Positions 46,707-57,297 are shown, numbered from the stretch's first letter. The stretch is DNA of 64,000 nucleotides from Parvibaculum sp. (GCA_017642695.1 JAEPQD010000001.1:186001-250000); one strand, 5' to 3'. Numbers and translations: made by a program. The notes: generated by a model from the sequence alone, not told the origin.

Positions 46707-46757
46707 AATCCTCGGGCCGCAGGACGCGGACTCCCTCATCCGCAGCGGCCAAAAAGA

Positions 46758-46792
46758 GAAAGGGCGGCACCTCCCAGGAGGGCCGCCCTTTC
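46758..46792 (+). terminator. Bidirectional terminator between RND pump and MMPL transporter
   Basis: An 11-base-pair stem GAAAGGGCGGC / GCCGCCCTTTC around a 13-base loop, between convergent genes, with A-rich sequence to its left and T's within its right arm. Confidence 0.8.
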
Positions 46793-46815
46793 GTCTGCCG
46801 GAAACCGGCGAGCTT

Positions 46816-49173
46816 CTAGTGACCGCGCATCACCGCGCGGGCCTCTTCTTCCGAGAGCGGCTTGCGCTTCAGCGGCCAGATGTACTCGAAGACCGCGACG
46901 AGCGCCGGCAGCAGCGTCACCGCACCGAGCATGTTGACGATGAACATGAAGGTGAGGAGAAGACCCATGTCCGCCTGGAACTTCAAGGCGGAGAAGGCCC
47001 AGGTGCTGACGCCGACGGCGAGCGTGAGGCCGGTGAACATGGTCGCCGAGCCAACGTCGTAAAGGGCCTGCAGATAGGCCTCATGCGGCGTCTTGCCCAT
47101 GCGCATGTAGCGCTGCATCCGGTTGTACTCGTAGATGCCGTAGTCGACACCGATACCGACCGCGATGGCAAGCACCGGCAGCGTCGAGATCTTGAGTCCG
47201 ACGCCGAAGGCCGTCAGGAACCAGTCGCCGATGATCGTCGCGAGGATGAGCGGAAGCACGCAGCAGAGCGCGCCGCGCCATTCGCGATAGGTGATGATCA
47301 CCAGCGTCATGATGACCGCGTACACATAGAGCAGCATCGGCAGCTCGGACTTGTGCACGATCTCGTTGGTCGCCGCGACGATGGGGACGTTACCCGTACC
47401 GATACGCAGATTGATGCCGGGATACGTATTCTCGGCCATGTGCTTCTCAAGCTCGGCCACGACATGCTTCACCGTCTTGGCCTTCGTATCTTTGATGAAG
47501 ATGGCGATGGCGGCGGTGGAGCAGTCCGTGTTCACGATGCCCGACGAACTCGAGATGCTGGACGTCGCCTGTGCGAGGGCAGCCGGATTGCGCGGCAGGT
47601 TCTGCCACTTCGGGTTGCCTTCCTGCCACATGCTGTTGATCTTGCGCGCAAGCACCGGAAGGCTGATGACCGACTGCACGCCGTCCACATTGCGCATGTG
47701 CCAGCTGAACTTCTCGAGATAGTGCATCTTGCCGTAATCGATGCAGACGACGCTGTCCGATTCGACGATCACGGTGAGAACATTGAGACCGAGAGCGAAC
47801 TTGTCCGCAATGTAGCGGCTGTCCTGGTTGTAACGCGCATCGGGCCAGAGTTCGCCGGCGCCCGCATGGACGTCGCCGATCTGCTTGTCACGCGCCTCGT
47901 AGAGGCCGACCATCGCGAGGATGAAGCAGGCCCCGACAAACGGGAAAGCGATGGCAGGCGTCGCGATCTTGGAAAGCGCGGGCCAGAGCTTGGCACGGGT
48001 TTCCATCGCACGGCGCACCTTGGCGCCGTATTCCTCTTCATTCGGCGCCAGATAGGAGACGAGCAGCGGCAGCATGATGAGGTTCGAGATGATCTTGAAG
48101 CCGAGACCGATCGAGGCGGTGATGGCGAGCTCCTGAATCATGCCGATCGGAATGATGTAGAGCGTGGCGAAACCGGCCAGCGTCGTCAGCAGCGCGACGA
48201 CGCCCGGACGGAACAGGAAGGTGAAGGTGGCACGCGCCGCCTTGTTCCTGTCGAGGCCGGCGGCCATTTCCGCGCCGACCATGTTGATCTGCTGCACACC
48301 ATGACTGACGCCGATGGCGAAGACGAGGAACGGCACCAGCACGCCCAGCGGATCGAGGCCGAACCCGAGCATGCGCAGAAGGCCGAATTGCCAGACAAGC
48401 GAGCAGAGCGAAGCGCCGACCGTAACCGCCGTGAGGATCCACGAGCGGCAATAGAGCCACATCGCAAAGCAGGTCAGTACGAAGGCGAGAGAGAAGAAGA
48501 AAACCACCGAAGAGGCGCCGTCGGCGATATCGCCGGTGAGCTTGGCGAAGCCAACGATCTTCACGTCGGTCGTGTCGGTGACGTATTTGTCGCGAAGTTC
48601 GGTTTCGAGCTTGCGCGCAACTTCGAAGTAGTCGAGGCGCTGCTGTGTTTCCGGATTGAAGTCGAGCAACTCGGCGCGGATCATCGCGCCCTGGAAGTCC
48701 GTGGAAACCAGTCGTCCCACGAGGTCGGCGCGGAGCGTGTTCTGCAGGACGGTGTCGATGTCCTCTTCCGTGCCCGCGAAGTTCGCCGGAATGACGTCGC
48801 CGGCCTCGAGCCCTTCTTCCGTCACGGCGATGAAGCGCGTGTTCGGCGTCCAGAGCGAGGTCACCGTATGGCGCGCGACGCCCGGGATGTAGAAGAGATC
48901 CTGCGTGATGTCGTTGAGCTTGTAGAGGAAGTCCTTCTGGAAGATATCGCCTTCCTTGTTCTCGAGAACGACAAGGATGCGATTGCCGCCGCCGAAACTT
49001 TCCGAATATTCGAAGAAGGTTTCGATATAGGAGTGGCCGATCGGCAGCATCTTCGTGAAGCCGGCGTCCATGCGCAGCTGCGAGGCGAAGTAGCCCATGA
49101 TGATGGTGAAGACCAGCAACGACAGCAGGATCACCGAGCGCAGGCCGAACACGAGATTTTCAATACGCTGCAA
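46816..49173 (-). CDS. MMPL/RND-superfamily transporter
   Basis: A 785-residue membrane protein with twelve predicted helices in two repeats, each with a periplasmic loop (about 30-215 and 420-590). It lacks the size and adaptor partner of HAE1 pumps and matches the MMPL-type RND family (DGASSVVFFFSLAFVLTCFAMWLY, FVLFAIGVSHGVQQINMVGAE-like TM4 segment, VGVDYGIYEYNRMQ in the second repeat). Relatives move lipids or hydrophobic molecules. The start is TTG at 49173 with GGGGAGG six bases upstream. No DUF1302 or DUF1329 partner genes, often adjacent elsewhere, are present. Confidence 0.88.
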   Translation of the reverse strand: MQRIENLVFGLRSVILLSLLVFTIIMGYFASQLRMDAGFTKMLPIGHSYIETFFEYSESFGGGNRILVVLENKEGDIFQKDFLYKLNDITQDLFYIPGVARHTVTSLWTPNTRFIAVTEEGLEAGDVIPANFAGTEEDIDTVLQNTLRADLVGRLVSTDFQGAMIRAELLDFNPETQQRLDYFEVARKLETELRDKYVTDTTDVKIVGFAKLTGDIADGASSVVFFFSLAFVLTCFAMWLYCRSWILTAVTVGASLCSLVWQFGLLRMLGFGLDPLGVLVPFLVFAIGVSHGVQQINMVGAEMAAGLDRNKAARATFTFLFRPGVVALLTTLAGFATLYIIPIGMIQELAITASIGLGFKIISNLIMLPLLVSYLAPNEEEYGAKVRRAMETRAKLWPALSKIATPAIAFPFVGACFILAMVGLYEARDKQIGDVHAGAGELWPDARYNQDSRYIADKFALGLNVLTVIVESDSVVCIDYGKMHYLEKFSWHMRNVDGVQSVISLPVLARKINSMWQEGNPKWQNLPRNPAALAQATSSISSSSGIVNTDCSTAAIAIFIKDTKAKTVKHVVAELEKHMAENTYPGINLRIGTGNVPIVAATNEIVHKSELPMLLYVYAVIMTLVIITYREWRGALCCVLPLILATIIGDWFLTAFGVGLKISTLPVLAIAVGIGVDYGIYEYNRMQRYMRMGKTPHEAYLQALYDVGSATMFTGLTLAVGVSTWAFSALKFQADMGLLLTFMFIVNMLGAVTLLPALVAVFEYIWPLKRKPLSEEEARAVMRGH

Positions 49174-49734
49174 AATAACCTCCCCGTGGGATCGGCACTC
49201 CTTTGCAAGAGAGTGCTTCCAAGGCTTCCATACGACGGCGGGAGCTTGTGCTCTTCTTCTTGGTTAGCGCATCAGCGGGACGGCCGTTCGGTCTCGTTCC
49301 CCCCGATGCCGGTGCTGCAGGGCTTTCACCGCCAGCACCATTTTGTTGTTCAGCCGATTGCGGCACGTCGGAGCGCAACCCCCACCCACCTTTCCAGCGG
49401 CTGCCGGCGAAGGCGGGAATAGCGCCTTTCAGCGAAAATCGCAATCAGACCACCCTGACGGGCGGTCTCAATTATCATGTCATGTCGCTTTGGCACAGCC
49501 TAATCGTCGACCAAACGATTGAACAATATGCCCGCTTTGCCGTGAAACAATGAATCTGCATGTATCCACGCGCGAAGCTCGGCGAGCGCGACAAAAATGC
49601 ACCGGATTACTTTTGGTTAATGTGGCGCGACGCTCCGTATTCGACATCTGCTCACGCGTCCTGCGCCCTCATGCCTCACGAAGATTGGTTCGGAAGGGCG
49701 CTATAAGGTAAAGTCTCGTCAAAAGAGGGATTTC
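49174..49734. other. Long intergenic region between divergent transporters
   Basis: No convincing gene. A 116-residue open frame at 49203-49553 has low-complexity composition and no ribosome site. The right half (49440-49700) is AT-richer and should carry both promoters. AATCGT-N7-ACGATT at 49502-49520 is a candidate operator. The HlyD/ABC exporter downstream has no adjacent regulator gene. Confidence 0.5.
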
Positions 49735-50781
49735 ATGCCGTCCTGGTTCGAGCGACTGACCGATGGCCGGAAGGGCCTTCTGACCGTTTTTGCCATCATT
49801 GGGATCTTCGCGGCCGGCCTCTACTCCTGGTTTGCGATCCTGTCTCCCGGCTCGCCCGAAGGCATCGCCATGTCGAACGGGAGGATCGAGGCCGAACAGG
49901 TCCATGTGGCCACGAAATATGCGGGCCGCGTGGACGAAATCCGGGTGGATGAGGGGGATTTCGTGACCGCCGGGCAGGTTCTCGCCTGGATGGACGATGC
50001 CCAGGTAAAGGCGGAAGTTGCCGCCGCCACCGCTGACATCCGCCGCGCCGAGCAGAAACTCGCCCAGGCAAGGGCCCTGATCGTGCAGCGCGACGCCGAG
50101 CTGGAGCTTGCCCGCAACGAATTCAGCCGCGCCGAACGGTTGAGCAAACAGGGACACATCCCTGCGGAACTGCTCGACCAGCGCCGCGCCCAGCTTCGCA
50201 CCGCCCAAGCCGCCGTTACGACGGCGGAAGCCAGCAAGGCCGAGGCGGAGGCCGCGATCGAATCCGCCAAGGCCAACCTCGCCCGCCTTCAGGACATGCT
50301 GGACGATACGGTGCTGAAGGCCCCGCGCTCGGGCCGCGTCCAGTATCGCCTTGCCGAGCCCGGCGAAGTGCTGGCCGCCGGCGGCCGAGTTCTCACCCTG
50401 CTCGACCTGTCGGATGTCTACATGACGATATTCCTGCCGGCCGCCGAGGCAGGCCGCCTTGCTCTCGGCGACGAGGCGCGGCTGGTGCTGGATCCCATCC
50501 CCGACTACGTGATTCCTGCCCGGGTGAGCTTCGTCGCCGCCGACGCCCAGTTCACGCCGAAGGCGGTGGAAACGCGCGAGGAACGCGAAAACCTCATGTT
50601 CCGGATCAAGCTCAGCGTCGACCCCGACCTTCTGGCCCGCGTTGAGGCCCGCGTGAAGACGGGCGTGCGGGGTGTCGGCTATGTCCGCACCCTTGCCGGA
50701 ACCGAATGGCCCGAGACCCTGGCCGTCAGCCTGCCGCCCATCGCGCAGCCTCGTGAGGCTGCGGACGGCACCGGGGAATGA
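49735..50781 (+). CDS. HlyD-family adaptor (YhiI-like) of an ABC exporter
   Basis: A 348-residue membrane-fusion protein. One N-terminal transmembrane helix (LTVFAIIGIFAAGLYSWFAIL, about 18-38) is followed by the lipoyl half EQVHVATKYAGRVDEIRVDEGDFV. A long coiled-coil hairpin spans about 95-190 (EQKLAQARALIVQRDAELELARNEF). Then come APRSGRVQYRLAEPGEVLAAGG and a beta-barrel. The stop overlaps the ABC gene start (ATGA). This gene order matches the E. coli yhiI-rbbA-yhhJ type. Confidence 0.9.
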   Translation: MPSWFERLTDGRKGLLTVFAIIGIFAAGLYSWFAILSPGSPEGIAMSNGRIEAEQVHVATKYAGRVDEIRVDEGDFVTAGQVLAWMDDAQVKAEVAAATADIRRAEQKLAQARALIVQRDAELELARNEFSRAERLSKQGHIPAELLDQRRAQLRTAQAAVTTAEASKAEAEAAIESAKANLARLQDMLDDTVLKAPRSGRVQYRLAEPGEVLAAGGRVLTLLDLSDVYMTIFLPAAEAGRLALGDEARLVLDPIPDYVIPARVSFVAADAQFTPKAVETREERENLMFRIKLSVDPDLLARVEARVKTGVRGVGYVRTLAGTEWPETLAVSLPPIAQPREAADGTGE

Positions 50782-53537
50782 GCGAGGGCCCGGCGAACCC
50801 CGCAAGCGCCACGCGGGTCGGGGCGCTAACCCACCGCTACGGCGACACAACCGCGCTCGACAACGTGACGCTCGATATTCCTGCCGGCTGCATGGCCGGG
50901 CTGATCGGCCCGGACGGCGTGGGCAAGTCGACGCTTCTCGGCCTTCTCGCCGGTGTCCGGCGCATTCAGGCCGGCGAAGTGACGGTCCTCGGCGGAGACA
51001 TGCGCGATCCCGCGCATCGCAGCCGCTGTCACACCCGCATCGCCTATATGCCGCAAGGCCTCGGCAAGAACCTCTATCCGACCCTTAGCGTGAAGGAGAA
51101 CCTCGACTTCTTCGGGCGGCTCTTCGGCCTCTGCGACAGCGCGCGGGAGAAGCGGATCGCCGAACTTCTGACGGCAACGGGCCTCGCGCCCTTTCCCGAT
51201 CGCGCGGTCGGCGCGTTGTCGGGCGGCATGAAGCAGAAGCTCGGGCTCTGCTGCGCGCTGATCCATGATCCGGACCTTCTGATCCTCGACGAACCGACCA
51301 CCGGCGTCGATCCGCTCTCCCGCCGTCAATTCTGGGAGCTGATCGACACCATTCGTGCGCGGCGGCCGCAGATGAGCGTGCTTGTCGCCACCGCCTACAT
51401 GGAAGAGGCGGAACGGTTCGACTGGCTGGCCGCGATGGATGAGGGCCGCGTGCTTGCCACCGGCACACCCGGCGAAGTGCGGAAGGCCGCAGGCAAGGAC
51501 TCGCTCGAGGCTGCCTTTATCGGGCTGTTGCCCGAAGAGAAGAGGGCACGCCACAAGCCCGTGCATGTGCCGCCGCGCAGCGGCGGCGGCGATGAACCCG
51601 CGATCGAGGCGACGAACCTCACCCGCCGCTTCGGCGATTTCGTGGCGGTCGACCATGTGAGCTTCCGCATTGGACGCGGCGAGATCTTCGGCTTTCTGGG
51701 CTCGAACGGGTGCGGCAAGACGACAACGATGAAGATGCTGACCGGCCTTCTGCCCGTCAGCGAAGGTACCGCGAAGCTCTTCGGCAAGCCGCTCAACGCG
51801 CGCGACATGACGACGAGGCGGCGTGTCGGCTACATGTCCCAGAGCTTTTCGCTCTACGAGGAACTGACCGTTCGCCAGAATCTCGAACTGCACGCCGAGC
51901 TCTTCCACCTTCCTGCCGACCGCCGCACTGCACGGGTGTCGGAGATGCTCGAGAGCTTCGACCTCAAGGACGACGAACACGCAAGACCCGGTGACCTGCC
52001 GCTCGGCATCCGCCAGCGCCTGCAGCTTGCCGTCGCGGTCATTCACGATCCCGAAATCCTGATCCTCGACGAACCGACATCGGGCGTCGACCCGATCGCG
52101 CGGGACCAGTTCTGGCAATATCTGATCGACCTCTCGCGCAAGCGGGGCGTCACGATCTTCATCTCGACGCACTTCATGAATGAAGCCGAACGCTGCGATC
52201 GCATCTCGCTGATGCATGCGGGCCGTGTGCTCGCGGTGGGCGAGCCGCATGCACTGTCGGCGGAGCGCGGCGAGACGACGCTGGAAGAAGCCTTCGTCGA
52301 CTATCTGCGCGAAGCGGCGGGACTGCCCGAATTCGAGGAAGATGTGGCGCCGGAAGTGGACAAGCTCCCGGGCATTTCAGACGAATCGGCGCTCGAACCG
52401 CACCGCCGCTTCTTCAGCAAACGCCGTCTGTGGGCGTATGCACGGCGGGAAACGACGGAGCTGATGCGCGATCCGGTGCGTCTTTCCTTCGCCCTTCTCG
52501 GACCGCTTATCCTGCTGGTCACGCTCGGCTACGGCATTTCCTTCGACGTCGAGAACATTCCCTATGCGGCCTTCGATCAGGACCGGTCACTTGAAAGCCG
52601 GACGCTGCTGCAAGGCTTCGAGGGATCGCGCTATTTCGAGGAGATGCCCGAAATCGGCAGCGCGGACGAACGCTACAGGCGGCTGAAGAGCGGGGACATC
52701 ACGCTCGCCATCGAAATTCCGCAAGGATACGGGCACGACCTCCTCGCCGGTGACGCGCCCGAAATCTCGCTGCTGGTGAATGGTTCCAATCCCTTCCGCG
52801 CCGAAACGGCGCTTGCCTACGGCGAAGCGATCGTCGCCCAGTACGCTGAGGGCCTGCATGCCATGCAATCCCTGCCCCGGGCGGCGGACGCACCGTTCAG
52901 CATCGAGACGCGCTTTCTCTTCAACCAGGCATTCAAGAGCGTCTTCGCCATCGTGCCCGGTGCCTACATGCTGCTGATGATGCTGATCCCGTCCATCATG
53001 ACCGCGGTTGGCGTGGTGCGCGAAAAGGAAATGGGCTCCATCGCGAATTTCCGCGCCACACCGGTGACGCGGCTGGAATTCCTGCTCGGCAAGCAGCTCC
53101 CCTATGTGGCGCTCGCCTTCGCGAGTTTCCTGACATTGCTGCTGATGGGGCTCTTCCTGTTTCGCGTACCCGTGACAGGATCGCTGACGGCACTGCTCCT
53201 CGGCGGCGCGCTTTACGTTTTTGCCTCGACCGCATTCGGTCTTGTCATTTCGTCTTTCGTGAAAAGTCAGATCGCCGCTCTCTTCGCCACCGCCATCGTC
53301 GCCATGACGCCGACGGTGAACTTCTCCGGCATGCTGACGCCCGTGTCGAGCCTGGACGGCGCCTCGCAGTACATGGGCAAGCTCTTTCCATCCTCCTGGT
53401 TCCAGCAGGTGAGCTCCGGTGCCGTCACGAAGGGGCTCAGTTTCGCCGATCTGTGGCAGAACCATCTGGCGCTTCTCGCCTTCTGCATCGTCCTTCTCGC
53501 TGTAGCGCGCGTGGCGCTGCGCAAGCAGGAGAAGTGA
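50778..53537 (+). CDS. Fused ABC transporter: two ATPase domains plus ABC2 permease (RbbA/YhiH-like)
   Basis: A 919-residue protein. The first ATPase domain (about 10-240) has Walker A GPDGVGKST, signature LSGGMKQKLGLC and Walker B LLILDEPTTGVDP. The second (about 275-500) has Walker A GSNGCGKTT and Walker B ILILDEPTSGVDP, but its signature is LPLGIRQRLQL instead of LSGGQ. The C-terminal ~370 residues form an ABC2 permease with an extracytoplasmic loop and about six helices. Architecture is that of RbbA/YhiH. With the HlyD adaptor and the separate permease it should export a drug-like or hydrophobic molecule. Confidence 0.91.
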   Translation: MSEGPANPASATRVGALTHRYGDTTALDNVTLDIPAGCMAGLIGPDGVGKSTLLGLLAGVRRIQAGEVTVLGGDMRDPAHRSRCHTRIAYMPQGLGKNLYPTLSVKENLDFFGRLFGLCDSAREKRIAELLTATGLAPFPDRAVGALSGGMKQKLGLCCALIHDPDLLILDEPTTGVDPLSRRQFWELIDTIRARRPQMSVLVATAYMEEAERFDWLAAMDEGRVLATGTPGEVRKAAGKDSLEAAFIGLLPEEKRARHKPVHVPPRSGGGDEPAIEATNLTRRFGDFVAVDHVSFRIGRGEIFGFLGSNGCGKTTTMKMLTGLLPVSEGTAKLFGKPLNARDMTTRRRVGYMSQSFSLYEELTVRQNLELHAELFHLPADRRTARVSEMLESFDLKDDEHARPGDLPLGIRQRLQLAVAVIHDPEILILDEPTSGVDPIARDQFWQYLIDLSRKRGVTIFISTHFMNEAERCDRISLMHAGRVLAVGEPHALSAERGETTLEEAFVDYLREAAGLPEFEEDVAPEVDKLPGISDESALEPHRRFFSKRRLWAYARRETTELMRDPVRLSFALLGPLILLVTLGYGISFDVENIPYAAFDQDRSLESRTLLQGFEGSRYFEEMPEIGSADERYRRLKSGDITLAIEIPQGYGHDLLAGDAPEISLLVNGSNPFRAETALAYGEAIVAQYAEGLHAMQSLPRAADAPFSIETRFLFNQAFKSVFAIVPGAYMLLMMLIPSIMTAVGVVREKEMGSIANFRATPVTRLEFLLGKQLPYVALAFASFLTLLLMGLFLFRVPVTGSLTALLLGGALYVFASTAFGLVISSFVKSQIAALFATAIVAMTPTVNFSGMLTPVSSLDGASQYMGKLFPSSWFQQVSSGAVTKGLSFADLWQNHLALLAFCIVLLAVARVALRKQEK

Positions 53538-53538
53538 G

Positions 53539-54684
53539 ATGCGGAAACGGCTTGCTTCCTTCCGCCGCACCGGGCTGAACATCTATCGCCTGGGCATCAA
53601 GGAACTGCGCTCGCTGCGTTCAGACCCCGTGCTTGTGTTCCTGATCGTCTACGCCTTCTCCTGGGGCATCTATGAAGTCGCCACCGGCGTGAAGTTCGAA
53701 GTCGCGAACGCGTCCGTGGCAATCATCGACGAGGATCATTCGCCGCTGTCCCGTGAAATCGCCTCCGCCCTTCTGCCTCCCTACTTCAAGAACGCCGTAA
53801 CCATCGATGCGGACAAGGCGGGCGAAGCACTGGACAAGGGGCACTACACCTTCGTCCTCGACATCCCTCCGCATTTCGAGCGCGATCTCCTGTCGGGTCA
53901 CCGGCCCACGCTGCAACTCAATGTAGACGCGACAGCGATGTCCATGGCGGGCAACGGCGCAGGCTACATCCAGTCCATTGTGACGCGGGAAGTGAGCCGG
54001 GCTCTTTCCACGAGTGGCCGCGAGACGCCTGCCGAAGCGGATTTGATCGCTCGCGCGCTCTTCAATCCCAATCTCGATTCCGTACCGTTTACCTCGGTGA
54101 TGGAAGTCATCAACAACATCACGCTTCTCTCCGTGATTCTCGCCGGCGCGGCGCTGATCCGTGAGCGCGAACACGGCACGCTGGAGCATTTGCTCGTCAT
54201 GCCCGTGACAGCCGTCGAGATCATGTCCTCCAAGCTCTGGGCGAACGGGCTCGTTATTGTTCTGGCGGCAACACTCTCGCTGATTTTCGTGGTGCAAGGC
54301 GTTCTCGGCGTTCGTACATCGGGCTCGCTCGCCCTCTTCATTGCAGGAGCGCTGCTCTACCAGTTTTCCGTGACGGCGCTCGGCATCCTGCTCGCCACCT
54401 TCACTGGCTCCATGGCGCAATACGGGTTGCTGGTGATGCCCGTTCTCATATTGATGCAGCTTCTGTCGGGGTCTTCGACTCCACTCGAAAGCATGCCGGC
54501 ATGGCTGCAGAACACGATGCAGCTATCGCCCTCAACACACTTCGTCGCGTTTTCGCAAGCCATTCTCTATCGGGGTGCCGGGCCTTCCATCGTCTGGCCG
54601 CAACTGGCCGTGCTGGCCGGGATCGGCGCGACCTTCTTCTTTGTCGCCCTTGCACGTTTCCGGAAAGCCATTCTCAGAAGCTGA
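53539..54684 (+). CDS. ABC2-type permease (YhhJ-like)
   Basis: A 381-residue membrane protein. One N-terminal helix, a periplasmic domain of about 150 residues, then five or six C-terminal helices with the ABC2 block EREHGTLEHLLVMPVTAVEIMSSKLWANG. SGSSTPLESMPAWLQNTMQLSPSTHFVAFSQAILYRGAG is the typical end loop. It starts one base after the fused ABC gene and completes the exporter as its second membrane half. Confidence 0.91.
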   Translation: MRKRLASFRRTGLNIYRLGIKELRSLRSDPVLVFLIVYAFSWGIYEVATGVKFEVANASVAIIDEDHSPLSREIASALLPPYFKNAVTIDADKAGEALDKGHYTFVLDIPPHFERDLLSGHRPTLQLNVDATAMSMAGNGAGYIQSIVTREVSRALSTSGRETPAEADLIARALFNPNLDSVPFTSVMEVINNITLLSVILAGAALIREREHGTLEHLLVMPVTAVEIMSSKLWANGLVIVLAATLSLIFVVQGVLGVRTSGSLALFIAGALLYQFSVTALGILLATFTGSMAQYGLLVMPVLILMQLLSGSSTPLESMPAWLQNTMQLSPSTHFVAFSQAILYRGAGPSIVWPQLAVLAGIGATFFFVALARFRKAILRS

Positions 54685-54864
54685 GCGAGAACGCTTGTGT
54701 GACTCTGGATGTGACATTTTGCAGCGCGGCAAGCTGGCCGGTACCTTCTTATCCGTACAGATGCTAAGGTTATAGCGCTGGTGGTGAATCGGGGGCCGGA
54801 GCGGCAAATGAACGGGGTCCCGCCATTCCCAGTACGAAGGCAACGCATATAAGGATATCGGGAT

Positions 54865-56544
54865 ATGGCGGTTTCAAGCGCGCCGGGTGCGACCCCTCCT
54901 GGCACGATGACGTCTGCGGCGTGGGCCGTCGCAGGGGCGCTCATCGCCGGGGCAGTTCTCTTCATCGCCATCGCGGCCAAGGCGCAGGACGCGCCCATGG
55001 CGGCTCATGCATGGCTCTTTGTCTTCGCCTTCCTGGCCGGCGTCATGGCGCTCGGACAGCGCCACTTCAACGTGACCCATGGCGGTTCGGTGGCGGATGA
55101 CGGGACCGGCTATGCCGACGGCGTGGTCAAGGCCGGCGCCATCGCAACGCTCTTCTGGGGCGTGGCGGGCTTTCTCGTCGGCGTGGTGATCGCCTTTCAG
55201 CTTGCCTTTCCGTTCCTCAATCTCGATACCGCCTTCACGAATTTCGGCCGCCTTCGGCCGCTTCACACCTCGGCTGTGATCTTTGCTTTCGGCGGCAACG
55301 CGCTCATCGCGACCTCGTTCTACGTGGTGCAGCGGACCTCGCGCACCCGCCTTGCGGGCGACATCGCCCCCTGGTTCGTCTTCTGGGGCTATCAGCTCTT
55401 CATCGTGATCGCGGCAACCGGCTACCTGATGGGCGTGACCCAGTCGAAGGAATATGCCGAGCCCGAATGGTACGCCGATATCTGGCTCACGATCGTGTGG
55501 GTGGTCTACCTCCTCGTCTTCCTGGCGACGCTCGCGAAGCGCAAGGAACCGCATATCTACGTGGCGAACTGGTTCTACCTCGCCTTCATCGTGACGATCG
55601 CGATGCTCCACATTGGCAACAATCTCGCGATCCCGGAGACCTGGACCTCGTCGAAGAGCTACGCGCTCTTCCCCGGCGTGCAGGACGCGTTGATTCAGTG
55701 GTGGTACGGCCACAACGCCGTGGGTTTCTTCCTGACCGCAGGCTTCCTCGGCATGATGTACTACTTCATCCCGAAACGCGCCGAGAGGCCGGTCTATTCC
55801 TACCGGTTGTCCATTGTCCATTTCTGGTCGCTGATCTTCATCTACATCTGGGCAGGCCCGCACCACCTGCACTTCACGGCACTGCCCGACTGGGCGCAGA
55901 CGCTTGGCATGACCTTCTCGATCATGCTGTGGATGCCGTCCTGGGGCGGCATGATCAATGGCCTGATGACGCTGTCGGGCGCCTGGGACAAGCTGCGCAC
56001 GGACCCTGTTATCCGCATGCTCGTCGTATCCGTCGCCTTCTACGGAATGTCGACCTTCGAAGGCCCCGTGATGTCGGTGAAGGCGGTGAACTCGCTTTCC
56101 CACTATACCGACTGGACCATCGGACACGTTCATTCCGGTGCTCTCGGCTGGGTCGGCTTCATTTCGTTCGGCGCGATCTATTGCCTCATTCCCTGGCTCT
56201 GGAAGCGTGAGCGACTCTACTCGCTCGCACTGGTGAGCTGGCACTTCTGGATCGCGACCATCGGCATCGTGCTCTACATCACGGCGATGTGGGTATCGGG
56301 CATTCTGCAAGGGCTGATGTGGCGGGCCTATGACGCACAGGGCTTCCTCGAATATTCCTTCGCGGAAACGGTCGAAGCGATGCACCCCTTCTACGTCATC
56401 CGTGCGCTGGGCGGCGTGCTCTTTCTCACTGGCGCCCTGATCATGGTCTACAACTGCTGGATGACCATCAAGGGCCGCGTTCGCGAGAGTGAACCCCTTC
56501 CCGCTTCAGCGCCCGCCGGCGCCACACTGCAACCGGCCGAGTGA
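54865..56544 (+). CDS. ccoN: cbb3-type cytochrome c oxidase subunit I
   Basis: The 559-residue catalytic subunit, holding low-spin haem b and the haem b3-CuB centre that reduces oxygen to water with high affinity. Ligand regions: [16 protein letters not shown] and [12 protein letters not shown] (first His), the CuB His in [10 protein letters not shown] and in the HHLHF pair, and the two haem His in [14 protein letters not shown]. There are about fourteen helices, including an N-terminal extension. The ATG follows a weak ATAAGGAT site. No FNR/FixK-type TTGAT-N4-ATCAA box is visible in the 180 bases upstream. Confidence 0.97.
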   Translation: MAVSSAPGATPPGTMTSAAWAVAGALIAGAVLFIAIAAKAQDAPMAAHAWLFVFAFLAGVMALGQRHFNVTHGGSVADDGTGYADGVVKAGAIATLFWGVAGFLVGVVIAFQLAFPFLNLDTAFTNFGRLRPLHTSAVIFAFGGNALIATSFYVVQRTSRTRLAGDIAPWFVFWGYQLFIVIAATGYLMGVTQSKEYAEPEWYADIWLTIVWVVYLLVFLATLAKRKEPHIYVANWFYLAFIVTIAMLHIGNNLAIPETWTSSKSYALFPGVQDALIQWWYGHNAVGFFLTAGFLGMMYYFIPKRAERPVYSYRLSIVHFWSLIFIYIWAGPHHLHFTALPDWAQTLGMTFSIMLWMPSWGGMINGLMTLSGAWDKLRTDPVIRMLVVSVAFYGMSTFEGPVMSVKAVNSLSHYTDWTIGHVHSGALGWVGFISFGAIYCLIPWLWKRERLYSLALVSWHFWIATIGIVLYITAMWVSGILQGLMWRAYDAQGFLEYSFAETVEAMHPFYVIRALGGVLFLTGALIMVYNCWMTIKGRVRESEPLPASAPAGATLQPAE

Positions 56545-56555
56545 GGAGCTGGATC

Positions 56556-57287
56556 ATGGCAAAAAAGTTTTCCCACGCAACGATCGAGAAGAATTCGATC
56601 CTTCTGCTCGTCCTGACGCTCGTTGTCGTCGCCATCGGTGGCCTCGTTGAAATCGTGCCTACATTCCTGATCAAGAGCACGATCGAGGACGTGAAGGGCG
56701 TGCGTCCCTACAGCCCGCTCGAGCTTGCGGGCCGCAACATCTATATCCGCGAAGGCTGCTACAATTGCCATAGCCAGATGGTGCGTTCGCTTCGCTCGGA
56801 AGTGGAACGCTACGGGCACTACTCCCTGGCGGCCGAAAGCAAGTACGACCATCCCTTCCAGTGGGGCTCGAAGCGCACGGGCCCCGACCTCGCCCGCGTC
56901 GGCGGAAAGTATTCCGATGAGTGGCACAGGCTGCACATGGAAGATCCGCGCGCCGTGGTGCCGGAATCCGTCATGCCGGGCTATCCCTTCCTCGCGCAGA
57001 CGCCGCTCGACTACCGCAACATCGAAGGCGGGCTGAGGGCGCTTGCCGCGGCGGGCGTGCCCTATTCGGCGGAGGAGATCGAGAACGCCCGCGCCGATCT
57101 CGAGGCGCAGGCCACGCTCGATGCCGATACCGAGGGTCTGATGCAGCGGTACCCGAAAGCGGTAGCTCGCGACTTCGACGGTAACCCGAAGATGATTTCC
57201 GAGCTCGACGCTCTTGTTGCCTATCTTCAGATGCTCGGCACGCTCGTGGACTTCAACGCCTACGAGAACACCGACTTCACGCAGTAG
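56556..57287 (+). CDS. ccoO: cbb3-type cytochrome c oxidase subunit II (mono-haem c)
   Basis: A 243-residue membrane-anchored cytochrome c. One N-terminal helix ([21 protein letters not shown]) anchors it; haem c binds at CYNCHS, with the distal Met likely in [31 protein letters not shown] is a family block. The ATG at 56556 has GAGGAGC upstream and lies 11 bases after ccoN. It passes electrons from CcoP to CcoN. Confidence 0.96.
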   Translation: MAKKFSHATIEKNSILLLVLTLVVVAIGGLVEIVPTFLIKSTIEDVKGVRPYSPLELAGRNIYIREGCYNCHSQMVRSLRSEVERYGHYSLAAESKYDHPFQWGSKRTGPDLARVGGKYSDEWHRLHMEDPRAVVPESVMPGYPFLAQTPLDYRNIEGGLRALAAAGVPYSAEEIENARADLEAQATLDADTEGLMQRYPKAVARDFDGNPKMISELDALVAYLQMLGTLVDFNAYENTDFTQ

Positions 57288-57297
57288 GAGCACGGCC

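Noticed and set aside
46654-49422. 922-residue open frame on the + strand opposite the MMPL transporter
   Set aside because: It mirrors the codon pattern of the real minus-strand gene, is extremely rich in Arg, Asp and His, has no domain pattern, and only reflects high-GC codon bias.
49203-49553. 116-residue open frame in the long intergenic region
   Set aside because: No ribosome site, Pro/Ala/Ser-rich sequence without pattern, and it spans the likely promoter area of the MMPL gene.
54874-56385. 503-residue open frame on the - strand opposite ccoN
   Set aside because: Shadow of a strongly conserved gene; composition is charged and repetitive.
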